From Mesorhizobium tamadayense (GTDB lineage: Bacteria > Pseudomonadota > Alphaproteobacteria > Rhizobiales > Rhizobiaceae), in NCBI RefSeq assembly GCF_003863365.1, contig NZ_RQXT01000011.1, forward strand, positions 1 through 64,000: DNA of 64,000 bases, given 5' to 3'. The notes under the pieces are model-generated. The model saw nothing but the letters and a program-made list of their open reading frames with translations, was not told the DNA's origin and did no database searches. The translations under genes were made by a program, and so were the position numbers. This document shows positions 27,179-35,074 of the stretch, piece by piece; within the stretch, counting starts at the first letter, position 1, and each line of letters opens with the position of its first letter.

Positions 27179-27604
27179 ATGGATTTTTCGGTCGTGAACT
27201 GGGTGGCGGTGATCGTCGCCGCCGCCGTCGCATGGTTGTTCGGCGCCGTCTGGTACATGGGCTTGAGCAAGCCCTGGCTGAAGGCGGCGAAACTCGAGCC
27301 GGCGACGATGAAGCGCTCGGCCGTTCCGTTCATCGTCAGCTTCGTCGCTGAGCTAATCATGGCGCTGGTCATGACGCTAGTGGTCGGCGCGATGACCGGC
27401 GGCGAGCCCAACCCGCTCGCTGGCGTGATCTTCGGTTTCGTGCTCTGGTTTGGCTTCGTCGCCACCACGCTTTCGGTCAACCACCGCTATGAAGGCTTCG
27501 GTTGGGACTTGACTCTGATCGATGCCGGCCATTGGCTCGGCGTGCTGCTCATCATCGGTGCGGTGATCGGCTGGTTCGGCGCGCCGGCGGCACCGGCCGG
27601 CTAA
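27179..27604 (+). CDS. DUF1761 membrane protein
   Basis: A 141-residue integral membrane protein with about four membrane segments (for example VVNWVAVIVAAAVAWLFGAV and VPFIVSFVAELIMALVMTLV). The motifs FGAVWYMGLSKPWLKA and SVNHRYEGFGWDLTLIDAGHWL are typical of DUF1761. Its function is unknown. The ATG at 27179 follows GGGAGGG; a possible upstream start at 27143 would add a polar stretch without similarity. Confidence 0.86.
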   Translation: MDFSVVNWVAVIVAAAVAWLFGAVWYMGLSKPWLKAAKLEPATMKRSAVPFIVSFVAELIMALVMTLVVGAMTGGEPNPLAGVIFGFVLWFGFVATTLSVNHRYEGFGWDLTLIDAGHWLGVLLIIGAVIGWFGAPAAPAG

Positions 27605-27700
27605 AGCAATTCCAGGAAAAGTGTGAAACGGTTAGGCTCGGCGACTCCGCCGTAGCCTTCCGTCGGAATCGCGTCAAAACAAAGAGATAGGGCGATTTCA
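27605..27700. repeat. Rhizobial intergenic mosaic-type repeat, family D
   Basis: GCAATTCCAGGAAAAGTGTG directly after the DUF1761 stop, with CGGTTAGG and CCGTCGGAATCGCGTC further on, matches the inverted element at 34321-34366. Elements of this look are common between rhizobial genes and were named RIME-like in the literature. It is non-coding. Confidence 0.65.
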
Positions 27701-27730
27701 CCAAAGGCGCGCGGCGGTTTTAAAGCGTCA

Positions 27731-28657
27731 CTACCCTGCGTCTGCGTCTTTCGCGACCTCGTCGAGAAGCCATTCGCGGAAGGCGACTATGCGCGCGTCG
27801 TCTTTCGTCCCTTCCGGATAAACCAGGAAATAGGCGAATTCCGGCGCGACCTTGATGCCGAGCTCGAAGGGCCGGATGAGCTTCCCTTGCGAAAGGTCGT
27901 TGGCCACCATCGCGAAGTCGGCCAGCGCCACGGCATGGCCGTCGAGTGCTGCCTGCGTGGCATCGGTCGCCGATCCAAAAACGAGCGTGCGGCTGTCATC
28001 GAAATCGTCGACCCCGGCCGCCTGCATCCACATCCGCCAATTCGGCCATGTCACGCCCTGCCGCGACCATTCGATATGCGCCAGCGTATGGTTGAAGAGG
28101 TCGCGCGGCTCCCTCAGCGGCGGGCCTGAGGCGAGTAGCGCCGGGCTGCATACGGGGATGATGATGTTTTCGAACAGCCGGTGGGCACAGAGCCCGGGAT
28201 ATTTGCCGCTGCCGAAACGGATGCCGATATCGACATCGTCGCGTTCGAAATCCCTCACGTCGTAAGTGATATCGAAGCGCAACTCGATGCCCGGCTTCTG
28301 CTGGCGGAAACCGTCGACGCGCCGCATCAGCCACTTCGTCGCGAACTGCGCGTCAAGCGTCACCTTCAGCAGCGCCGTGCCTCTGCTCATCTTGCGCGCG
28401 CGGCTGACGGCACGGCTAAGCAAATCGAGCGCATCGATCGAAGCCTCGTGAAGCACATTGCCCGCTTCGGTCAGCCGGATGGTGCGGCTGGTGCGCGTGA
28501 ACAGCACTAGGTCGAGCTGATCCTCGATTTCCTTGATCTGGTGGCTGACCGCCGCCGGCGTCAGGCCGAGTTCGTCGGCGGCGCGGGTGAAATTGAGGTG
28601 CCTGGCCGCCGCCTCGAACGTCCTCAGAGCGCGCGTTCCGGGCAGAAGGCGGGGCAT
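27731..28657 (-). CDS. LysR-family transcriptional regulator (GcvA-like)
   Basis: A 308-residue LTTR. The winged helix-turn-helix at residues 5-65 reads RALRTFEAAARHLNFTRAAD then LTPAAVSHQIKEIED, as in GcvA. The effector domain follows, with VRDFERDDVDIGIRFGSGKYP and the C-terminal APEFAYFLVYPEGTKDDARI. The ATG at 28657 fits the family; the longer frame adds 11 residues. It is divergent from the DUF1127 gene at 28788, a typical arrangement in which the LTTR regulates its neighbour, though this is not shown. The inducer is unknown. Confidence 0.9.
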   Translation of the reverse strand: MPRLLPGTRALRTFEAAARHLNFTRAADELGLTPAAVSHQIKEIEDQLDLVLFTRTSRTIRLTEAGNVLHEASIDALDLLSRAVSRARKMSRGTALLKVTLDAQFATKWLMRRVDGFRQQKPGIELRFDITYDVRDFERDDVDIGIRFGSGKYPGLCAHRLFENIIIPVCSPALLASGPPLREPRDLFNHTLAHIEWSRQGVTWPNWRMWMQAAGVDDFDDSRTLVFGSATDATQAALDGHAVALADFAMVANDLSQGKLIRPFELGIKVAPEFAYFLVYPEGTKDDARIVAFREWLLDEVAKDADAG

Positions 28658-28717
28658 CCGATCTCCAAATAAAACTTGATGATCAGACAAGAACTACTCG
28701 TTTCCCGTTTATTTTTC

Positions 28718-28760
28718 AATCCGGCATGATGGCTTCATCGAAACACCATCAAACCGGATT
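28718..28760. promoter_or_regulatory. Inverted repeat between lysR-type and DUF1127 genes
   Basis: AATCCGG (28718-28724) and CCGGATT (28754-28760) bracket an inner pair GATGG/CCATC. This dyad lies between the divergent starts, 28-70 bases before the DUF1127 ATG, where an LTTR operator is expected. It is longer and looser than a single T-N11-A site. Confidence 0.4.
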
Positions 28761-28787
28761 TGATGTCCGGAGAACACGGATGAAGCC

Positions 28788-29042
28788 ATGACCGAGATCT
28801 GCTTAAAGTCCGACACCGCCCTGAAATCCCGCTCCGGCATCGCGCTTTGGCTGCGCGCCGCGATCGCTTGGTTGCGCCAGGCGCGCGTCGCCGTCCGGCT
28901 TCGCCACGAGTCCGTCGAAGAACTCTCCGACAGCCAGTTGCGCGACATCGGCGCCGAGCGCCGGGACGTCACCAAGGCGATGGACCGGGAACTCCGCGAG
29001 ATCGGGCTGCTGGGATCCGGCTGGCAGCAGCCGAGGAAATAG
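28788..29042 (+). CDS. DUF1127 small protein
   Basis: An 84-residue basic protein with a C-terminal DUF1127 helix: ESVEELSDSQLRDIGAERRDV. The N-terminal half WLRAAIAWLRQARVAVRLRH is amphipathic and basic. DUF1127 proteins of alphaproteobacteria are small, and some affect phosphate, stress and RNA metabolism; the role of this one is unknown. It is divergent from a LysR gene, and its stop codon leads directly into the octamer repeat. Confidence 0.85.
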   Translation: MTEICLKSDTALKSRSGIALWLRAAIAWLRQARVAVRLRHESVEELSDSQLRDIGAERRDVTKAMDRELREIGLLGSGWQQPRK

Positions 29043-29196
29043 GGGAGTAGGGGAGTAGGGCAATAAGGCAGTAGGGAAAGAGAGCATCTACCTACTCCCC
29101 TACTCCCCTACTCCCCTACTCCCCTACTCCCCTACTCCCCTACTCCCCTACTCCCCTACTCCCCTACTCCCCTACTCCCCTACTCCCCTACTCCCC
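29042..29196. repeat. Tandem array of 13 TACTCCCC octamers with an inverted arm, family C
   Basis: Positions 29093-29196 hold exactly 13 uninterrupted copies of TACTCCCC. On the left, 29042-29060 carries the inverse GGGGAGTAGGGGAGTAGGG, then a degenerate CAATAAGGCAGTAGGG, so the whole can fold into a long hairpin. The array ends within the stop codon region of the L,D-transpeptidase gene on the minus strand. A related palindrome without the expansion lies at 47902-47989. The copy number of such an array may vary by slipped replication. Confidence 0.95.
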
Positions 29197-29717
29197 TACC
29201 TCACCACCTTCACCACCGTCCGATCCGACAGCAGCGGCAACAGCCTTGCCATGGTGCGCGCCGTCACCGCGACGCAGCCTTGCGTCGGCGTGAAGCCGGG
29301 GCGCGCCAGATGGAAGAAGATCGCGCTGCCGCGCCCGCGGCGGCGCGGCGCTATGTTCCAGTCCAACACCAGGCATACATCGTAGAGGCGATCGGCGCGC
29401 CGCATCCGTTCGTGGCTGGCGCCATAAGGGATCTTAACCGGACGATTGTAGTTGCGGTCGTCCGGCACCTCGCACCAGCCGAGGTCCGGTCCGATCGGCG
29501 CCATCTCCAGCCTCGTCCGGCGCCCGCCGGGAAACTGGTCGTTGCGAAAATAGCCTGACAATATCCGCATCGCGGCCAGCGGCGTCGCGCCGTCGCCCTC
29601 GCGCTTGCTGGCGGAGATGCCGCCGTGTCCCAGCGCGCAGGGAAACACCGTTTTGCCGGCTTGCAGCAACCCCTGCGCAGGGTTGCCGGGCCTTGCGCGC
29701 ACAAGCAGGACACGCAC
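29196..29717 (-). CDS. L,D-transpeptidase family protein (YkuD domain)
   Basis: A protein of about 173 residues. The catalytic motif of YkuD enzymes is present as HLARPGFTPTQGCVAV, with His136 and the nucleophile Cys148 (numbered from the GTG chosen). ALGHGGISASKREGDGATPLAAMRI is the N-terminal strand region of this short rhizobial type, which would cross-link peptidoglycan or attach proteins to it. No signal peptide is evident. The start is unsure: the open frame extends to 29843 from a TTG, and the GTG at 29717 is picked because similarity begins there. The stop codon lies at the edge of the octamer array, so expansion there could alter the C-terminus. Confidence 0.8.
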   Translation of the reverse strand: MRVLLVRARPGNPAQGLLQAGKTVFPCALGHGGISASKREGDGATPLAAMRILSGYFRNDQFPGGRRTRLEMAPIGPDLGWCEVPDDRNYNRPVKIPYGASHERMRRADRLYDVCLVLDWNIAPRRRGRGSAIFFHLARPGFTPTQGCVAVTARTMARLLPLLSDRTVVKVVR

Positions 29718-29875
29718 TCCTTTCGGCAAAAATGCGCCTGCCTCATTGCGCGCGCGTTTTTTCTTGTATGATTGTGTCACGGAACAAATCACTGTGATCG
29801 GCTGTTGCGCCGGTGAGCTTCCGCATAAATGGGGGGAGGTCAACTGAATATTCTTTTTAAAACAACGGATTGATC

Positions 29876-30559
29876 ATGACATCACGCACCATTCTGATCG
29901 TTGACGACGACGACGACCTGCGAGCCACGCTCGTCGAGCAACTGGCGCTTTACGAGGAATTCGACGTCCAGCAGGAAGCCACCGCGACAAAAGGCGTCGC
30001 CGCGGCGCGCGGCGGCCTTGTCGATCTGCTCATCATGGACGTCGGCCTGCCCGACATGGACGGTCGCGAGGCGGTGAAGATCCTGCGCAAGGGCGGCTAC
30101 AAGGCGCCGATCATCATGCTGACCGGCCACGACACCGATTCCGACACGATTCTGGGGCTCGAGGCCGGCGCCAACGATTATGTGATCAAGCCCTTCCGTT
30201 TCGCCGTGCTCCTGGCGCGCATCCGAGCGCAGTTGCGCCAACACGAGCAGAGCGAGGACGCCACCTTCTCGGTCGGCCCTTACACGTTCAAGCCCAGCCA
30301 GAAGCTTTTGATCGATCCGCGCGGCGCCAAGGTGCGGCTGACCGAAAAGGAAGCCTCGATCATCAAATATCTCTATCGCGCCGACCAGAAGGTGGTGACG
30401 CGCGACGTGCTTCTGGAAGAGGTGTGGGGCTACAATTCCGGCGTCACCACGCACACGCTGGAGACCCATGTCTACCGGCTACGCCAGAAGATTGAGCGTG
30501 ATCCTTCCAATGCCGAAATTCTTGTGACAGAAAGCGGCGGCTACAAGCTGGTTCCTTAA
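29876..30559 (+). CDS. OmpR-type response regulator, possibly CenR
   Basis: A 227-residue two-component regulator. The receiver domain has the acidic run IVDDDDDLR, the phosphoacceptor Asp in LLIMDVGLPDMDG, MLTGHD, and Lys in DYVIKPFRF. The C-terminal winged helix has VRLTEKEASIIKYLYRA and ETHVYRLRQKIERDP. The sequence resembles the essential envelope regulator CenR of alphaproteobacteria, but I am not certain. No kinase is adjacent. The ATG at 29876 is chosen over a TTG two codons earlier. Confidence 0.85.
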   Translation: MTSRTILIVDDDDDLRATLVEQLALYEEFDVQQEATATKGVAAARGGLVDLLIMDVGLPDMDGREAVKILRKGGYKAPIIMLTGHDTDSDTILGLEAGANDYVIKPFRFAVLLARIRAQLRQHEQSEDATFSVGPYTFKPSQKLLIDPRGAKVRLTEKEASIIKYLYRADQKVVTRDVLLEEVWGYNSGVTTHTLETHVYRLRQKIERDPSNAEILVTESGGYKLVP

Positions 30560-30780
30560 ACATTTCATGATCTAATGAGCGGTCGGGCGGGACCGCTTCG
30601 GGGTACGATCCTGGTGCTGGAGGGTGATGGATCGGCTCGCTGGACGCATCGGCCCAGGAATCGGAACCGATTTTTGGATCGCACGGTGCGCAGGCTGCAA
30701 GTGTTGGAGCGTATCTTTGCGCGTCTGGACGCGGCGCTTCAAAGGAGGGACTGGACTGACCGCTCGGGGACACAGCTAGC
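30560..30780. other. Intergenic region with a short stem-loop
   Basis: AGCGGTC (30578-30584) pairs with GACCGCT (30591-30597) around six bases, 19 bases after the regulator stop; there is no T-run, so terminator function is doubtful. AAAGGAGGG near 30738-30746 looks like a ribosome site, but no credible start codon follows at proper distance. I see no gene here. Confidence 0.4.
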
Positions 30781-31236
30781 ATGGCGCTGGATGACGACAT
30801 CCGCATCCTGTCCGCCGTGAAGCTTTTTCAGGGCTTCACGCAGGAACAGTTGCGTCTGCTCGCCTTCGGCGCCGAGACCACTTTTCTGCAGGCCGACCAC
30901 AAGCTCTACCGCGAGGACGACGCGGCTGACTCGGCCTATATCGTGGTCAGCGGGCGCATAGCGCTCTATCGCGAGCAGGGCGGCGAACGCGTCCCGATCG
31001 GCACGGCTGGCCCGGGCGCCATGCTGAGCGAACTGGCGTTGATCGCCGATACCAACCGGCTGACCAGCGCTTCCGCCGCGGTCGATTCGGAAGTGATCCG
31101 CTTGAGCCGCAAGATGTTCCGCCGCATCCTGGAGGAATATCCGGAGCTGGCCCTGCAACTGCACGAGCGCATCCTGGAAGAATTCCAGCAGATGATCGCC
31201 CGCATCGAGGAGTTGGCGCCCCGGTTCACGGGGTGA
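30781..31236 (+). CDS. Cyclic nucleotide-binding (cNMP) domain protein
   Basis: A 151-residue protein made of one Crp/Fnr-type effector domain: LFQGFTQEQLRLLAFGAE, the strand ADSAYIVVSGRIALYRE, and GAMLSELALIADTNRLTSASA in the phosphate-binding cassette. The usual DNA-binding helix-turn-helix is absent, since the protein ends after the C-helix (EFQQMIARIEELA). It may be a signalling subunit or a protein partner of another regulator. The spacing of 221 bases from the upstream response regulator makes an operon uncertain. The ATG at 30781 lacks a clear ribosome site. Confidence 0.85.
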   Translation: MALDDDIRILSAVKLFQGFTQEQLRLLAFGAETTFLQADHKLYREDDAADSAYIVVSGRIALYREQGGERVPIGTAGPGAMLSELALIADTNRLTSASAAVDSEVIRLSRKMFRRILEEYPELALQLHERILEEFQQMIARIEELAPRFTG

Positions 31237-31250
31237 GAACCGCGCCCTCG

Positions 31251-31385
31251 TTATCCTGGGGCAGAGCAAGGAGCGAAGCGACGCTTAGGAGTCTACCTTA
31301 TGCTCTATTCTGCAGCCACGGTTCTGCCGACATAGGTAATGGCAGGGTCCTTGGGTCTTCGCGCCGCTACGCCCAAGGATTGACG
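31251..31385. repeat. Dispersed palindromic repeat, family B (two diverged arms)
   Basis: ATCCTGGGGCAGAGCAAGGA then GCGAAGCGACGC on the left and CTTGGGTCTTCGCGCCGCTA then CGCCCAAGGAT on the right form a long imperfect inverted repeat. The same family occurs at 55831-55988, 57705-57760 and 61993-62140. No coding potential is seen. Confidence 0.75.
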
Positions 31386-31401
31386 AGCGTGGTCGCCCGA
31401 C

Positions 31402-31569
31402 TCAGCCGTAGATCTGCTTCTGGATCTGGTAGAGCATCTCGGAGCGGTCGGCGCGCAGATCGGCGAGATCGCGGCTCGACAGGTTCTCGATTTCGGCGAC
31501 GAGACGGTTGTAGTGACGGCGCTTGGCGATGTTGTTGCGGGCGCGGGTGACGAGATTGTCGAAGATCAT
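31402..31569 (-). CDS. 55-residue DUF1127-like protein
   Basis: A short intact gene. The product begins MIFDNLVTRARNNIAKRRHY and ends with YQIQKQIYG; the middle, RLVAEIENLSSRDLADLRAD, is the DUF1127-type helix with the conserved LSxRxLxDL pattern, though the residues after it differ from classic members. AAGGAA stands 7-12 bases before the ATG. A 15-bp perfect inverted repeat lies 55-94 bases upstream of the start. The protein is basic and soluble; its role is unknown, though short DUF1127 proteins can bind RNA. There is no other gene on this strand nearby. Confidence 0.8.
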   Translation of the reverse strand: MIFDNLVTRARNNIAKRRHYNRLVAEIENLSSRDLADLRADRSEMLYQIQKQIYG

Positions 31570-31623
31570 GACGAGGTTCCTTCTTAGTTATTCCTCCCTG
31601 ATCGATTGTGAGCATGACATAGG

Positions 31624-31663
31624 AATGGTGCATTGCAAAATAAAGATGTTGCAATGCACCATT
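31624..31663 (-). promoter_or_regulatory. 15-bp perfect inverted repeat upstream of the DUF1127-like gene
   Basis: AATGGTGCATTGCAA (31624-31638) is the exact complement of TTGCAATGCACCATT (31649-31663), separated by ten AT-rich bases. The centre is 74 bases before the 31569 start codon on the minus strand. It could be an operator for a dimeric regulator or a stable 5'-UTR hairpin. I see no second copy in this window. Confidence 0.65.
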
Positions 31664-31799
31664 GCATCCAGCGCATAGCCGGTTAACCGGCCGTTACCCG
31701 CAAGTCGGCCCGAAGGCGCCGCGACGAGACACAGGATGCGGTGAAGAGTCATCGTCGATCTTGCCAGATTGCTTGCCTGCTGGCTTGATCGCCCCTACA

Positions 31800-31906
31800 G
31801 CATCGCGCGTCCTTCCGGACGCGCAAAGAACGCGGTAGCACTTTGACTTTGCGCATGATCCTTTCCGGAAATCGATTCCGATTTTCGGGGTCATGCGCAC
31901 GCAAAT
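31800..31906. repeat. Rhizobial intergenic mosaic-type repeat, family E
   Basis: A hairpin GCGCGTCC-TTCC-GGACGCGC (31805-31824) is followed by GCGCATGA (31851-31858) and TCATGCGC (31891-31898), which enclose the mirrored TTTCCGGAAATCGATTCCGA. Such elements with a GCATGA...TCATGC frame are frequent between rhizobial genes. It fills the gap before the second SMP-30 gene. Confidence 0.7.
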
Positions 31907-31921
31907 GCCGGGAGGACAAGC

Positions 31922-32839
<918 letters not shown>

Positions 32840-32919
32840 GGGCTGTGATAGTCGCATACGCTGCCGCCACGCGGATCTCGGGGGCTGAGGCAAACTTGAA
32901 GATGCCGGATGTTGGCGGG

Positions 32920-33085
32920 ACAGCACCCCCCTCTGCCTTGCCAGGCATCTCCCCCGCAAGGGGAGAGATCGGCAGCTTCGCCTGCGGCGCTTTTCCTGCG
33001 ACGTTGGCGATTTGCGAAGGCCGGCGTGACATACGATCTCCCCCCTTGCGGGGGAGATGTCCGGTAGGACAGAGGGGGGGTGTGA
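32920..33085. repeat. Dispersed palindromic repeat, family A, full-length copy
   Basis: The ends are inverted: CACCCCCCTCTGCC-like sequence and CATCTCCCCCGCAAGGGGAG on the left, and CTCCCCCCTTGCGGGGGAGA with TGTCCGGTAGGACAGAGGGG on the right. The middle contains GTTGGCGATTTGCGAAGGCC. The right arm matches positions 1-40. No open frame with coding character is present. Confidence 0.75.
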
Positions 33086-33115
33086 CGGAACGCGACGGCA
33101 GACAATGGCCGCCGC

Positions 33116-33685
33116 TCAGCGAGTCCGGATGAAGTCAGCGAAGGCCTGGACCGCGTTTTGCATCGCCAGCCGGTTCTCGGCCTTCGCCAAGATGGCCTCG
33201 ATCTCCACCGGCTTCTTGCCAAGCAACGCGATCTCGAGCGCGGTCTCTTCGTGAAGCGCGAACGACATCGTGCGCATGATCTCGGCGAGTGCTGCGCGGG
33301 CGTAGAGCGGGGAGGCGTGCACCAGCATCGCCGGCTTGCCGACGGCGGCGTCGCGGGAGACCAGCCAGTCGAGCGCGTTCTTCATGCCGCCGGGCACGCC
33401 ATGCGCATATTCGGGACAGGAGACTATGACGCCGTCGGCGCGGGTAACGGCGTCGATCAGGCCGGCTGCTTCGCGCGGCGTGCGCTCGCCCTCGTCGTCG
33501 GGATTGAAGATCGGCAGCCGGCCGAGCCCGTCATAGACGGTGACGCGGCAATCCGCGGGCGCATTGGCGGCGAGCGCCGCGACCAGGGCCGAATTGGTCG
33601 AGGCGGCGCGCAGGCTGCCGGAGATGGCGAGGAGGTTCAGCAAAGGCGGGAGCTCGGTCGAATCGTGCCCGAGGAAGCCTACCAC
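33116..33685 (-). CDS. NADPH-dependent FMN reductase family protein
   Basis: A 189-residue flavodoxin-like reductase. LLAISGSLRAASTNSALVAAL is the FMN phosphate loop and VSCPEYAHGVPGGMKNALDWL the isoalloxazine-binding segment; the fold is complete. Such enzymes reduce FMN, quinones, azo dyes or chromate with NADPH, but which is natural cannot be said. Its ATG at 33685 lies within the last codons of the upstream pyridoxamine-oxidase-like gene (7-base overlap), so two flavoprotein genes are translated in sequence. Homology begins at about residue 13, so a later start is possible. Confidence 0.88.
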   Translation of the reverse strand: MVGFLGHDSTELPPLLNLLAISGSLRAASTNSALVAALAANAPADCRVTVYDGLGRLPIFNPDDEGERTPREAAGLIDAVTRADGVIVSCPEYAHGVPGGMKNALDWLVSRDAAVGKPAMLVHASPLYARAALAEIMRTMSFALHEETALEIALLGKKPVEIEAILAKAENRLAMQNAVQAFADFIRTR

Positions 33686-34299
33686 ATGGTTTGCCTGTAA
33701 TCGTCGTCGAGCTCGCGGTCGATCTCGCCGGCGCTCTCGGCCAGCGCCAGCTGATCGCGGATGATCTGGCCGAGCGTCGGCAGGGTCGCGCGGTCGTACC
33801 AGGTCTCCGGCTTCCAGAGATCGGAGCGCATGAAGGCCTTGGCGCAGTGCATGTAGGCGGCCTTCACCGTCACCACGACGACGCTCAGCGGCTCCTTGCC
33901 GTCGACGGCCAGGCGCTCGCGCAAGGTCGCATCGACGGTGATGCGGGCATCGCCGTTGATGCGCAGCGTCTCGTTCATGCCTGGAATGAGGAACAGCAGC
34001 CCGACCGATGGGTTGCGGATAATGTTTTCCAGCGTGTCCAGCCGGTTGTTACCGGGACGGTCGGGAATGGCGATGGTGCTGTTGTCGAGGATCGCGGTGA
34101 AGCCGGGCTTGTCGCCCTTCGGCGTCACGTCGGCATTGCCGGCGCCGTCGGAGGAGCCGATCAGCACAAATGGGCTCTTGCCGATGAACGAGCGGCAGTG
34201 GCCGTCGAGCGCCTTGAGTTCCTTGCGGATCGAGCCGTCGGTCGGCCGGGGTGTCTTGTAGATCGTCCTCAACTCGTCGCGCGTCGTGAGGAATTCCAT
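33679..34299 (-). CDS. FMN-dependent PPOX-type flavoprotein
   Basis: A 206-residue member of the pyridoxamine 5'-phosphate oxidase-like split-barrel family (MSMEG_1061 type). Typical stretches are RSFIGKSPFVLIGSSDGAGN, VTPKGDKPGF, IPDRPGNNRLDTLENIIRNP and GLLFLIPGMNETLRINGDA. The function of the subfamily is unknown; it binds FMN or a related cofactor in studied members. The ATG at 34299 follows AGGGGACGG; further codons upstream are not conserved. It overlaps the FMN reductase gene, which suggests a shared flavin-related role. Confidence 0.87.
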   Translation of the reverse strand: MEFLTTRDELRTIYKTPRPTDGSIRKELKALDGHCRSFIGKSPFVLIGSSDGAGNADVTPKGDKPGFTAILDNSTIAIPDRPGNNRLDTLENIIRNPSVGLLFLIPGMNETLRINGDARITVDATLRERLAVDGKEPLSVVVVTVKAAYMHCAKAFMRSDLWKPETWYDRATLPTLGQIIRDQLALAESAGEIDRELDDDYRQTMW

Positions 34300-34320
34300 G
34301 CCGTCCCCTCTTTGTCTTGC

Positions 34321-34366
34321 CGCAATTCCGGACGGAAAACCGCTGCGCACTTTTCCTGGAATTGCT
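34321..34366. repeat. Rhizobial intergenic mosaic-type repeat, family D
   Basis: GCAATTCCGGACGGAAAACC then GCTGCGCACTTTTCCTGGAATTGC, an imperfect inverted repeat that fills the gap between the PPOX gene and the yciB stop. The reverse complement starts GCAATTCCAGGAAAAGTG, the same as 27605-27622. Confidence 0.7.
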
Positions 34367-35032
34367 CTACTTGCCGGCCTGCTCTTCCTTGGCTTTTTCC
34401 TCCAGCGAGTGGCGCATGATCAGCGGCATCTGGCTGAAGGTGAAGAGAAGCGTGATCGGCATGATGCCCCAGACCTTGAAGGTAACCCAGGCGTCGGTGG
34501 AAAAATTCCGCCACACCACCTCGTTGACGAGGGCCAGGAACAGGAAGAACAGACCCCAGCGGAAGGTGAGCTTGCGCCAGCCTTCGGCGTCGAGGCTGAA
34601 GGCGGAATCGAAGACATAGCCGAGCAGCGACTTGCCGAAGAACAGACCGCCAAGCAAGATGCCGCCGAACAGCGTGTTGACGATGGTCGGCTTCATCTTG
34701 ATGAAGATGTCGTCCTGCAGATAGAGCGTCAGCGCGCCGAAGATAAGGACGACAACACCCGACACCAGCGGCATGATCGGCAAGGTGCGGGTGAGCAGCC
34801 AGGAGGCGATGAGCGCGATCGCCGTGGCGGCCATGAACAGGCCGGTGGCGACGAAGATCGGGCCGCCGAGCTCAGCCAGCGCCGGAAACTTCTGCACCAG
34901 CCATCCGCTGCGCGCATTGGCGAAGAAGAAGACCAGCAGCGGTCCGAGCTCGAGCACCAGCTTGAGCAGTGGGTTGACGCCTTCCTTCTTCTGTTTCTGC
35001 GGGTCGGACGGGTCGCGTTCGAGGATGTTCAT
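34367..35032 (-). CDS. yciB: Inner-membrane protein YciB (septation protein A)
   Basis: A 221-residue protein of the YciB/IspA family with five or six membrane segments. Characteristic stretches are [45 protein letters not shown] helices and [20 protein letters not shown]. It affects cell-envelope integrity and septation in other bacteria. It follows ftsY by 42 bases on the same strand, as in many rhizobia. Confidence 0.92.
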   Translation of the reverse strand: MNILERDPSDPQKQKKEGVNPLLKLVLELGPLLVFFFANARSGWLVQKFPALAELGGPIFVATGLFMAATAIALIASWLLTRTLPIMPLVSGVVVLIFGALTLYLQDDIFIKMKPTIVNTLFGGILLGGLFFGKSLLGYVFDSAFSLDAEGWRKLTFRWGLFFLFLALVNEVVWRNFSTDAWVTFKVWGIMPITLLFTFSQMPLIMRHSLEEKAKEEQAGK

Positions 35033-35074
35033 GAAAGTCCTTGTTGTCCCGAAAGTCGGCGCTTTTGGGATCGT

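Noticed and set aside
29093..29196. Possible CRISPR array
   Set aside because: The octamers are contiguous with no spacers, and there are no cas genes in the window.
30438..30780. Small genes between the response regulator and the cNMP protein
   Set aside because: Open frames there lack ribosome sites, family likeness and normal codon use.
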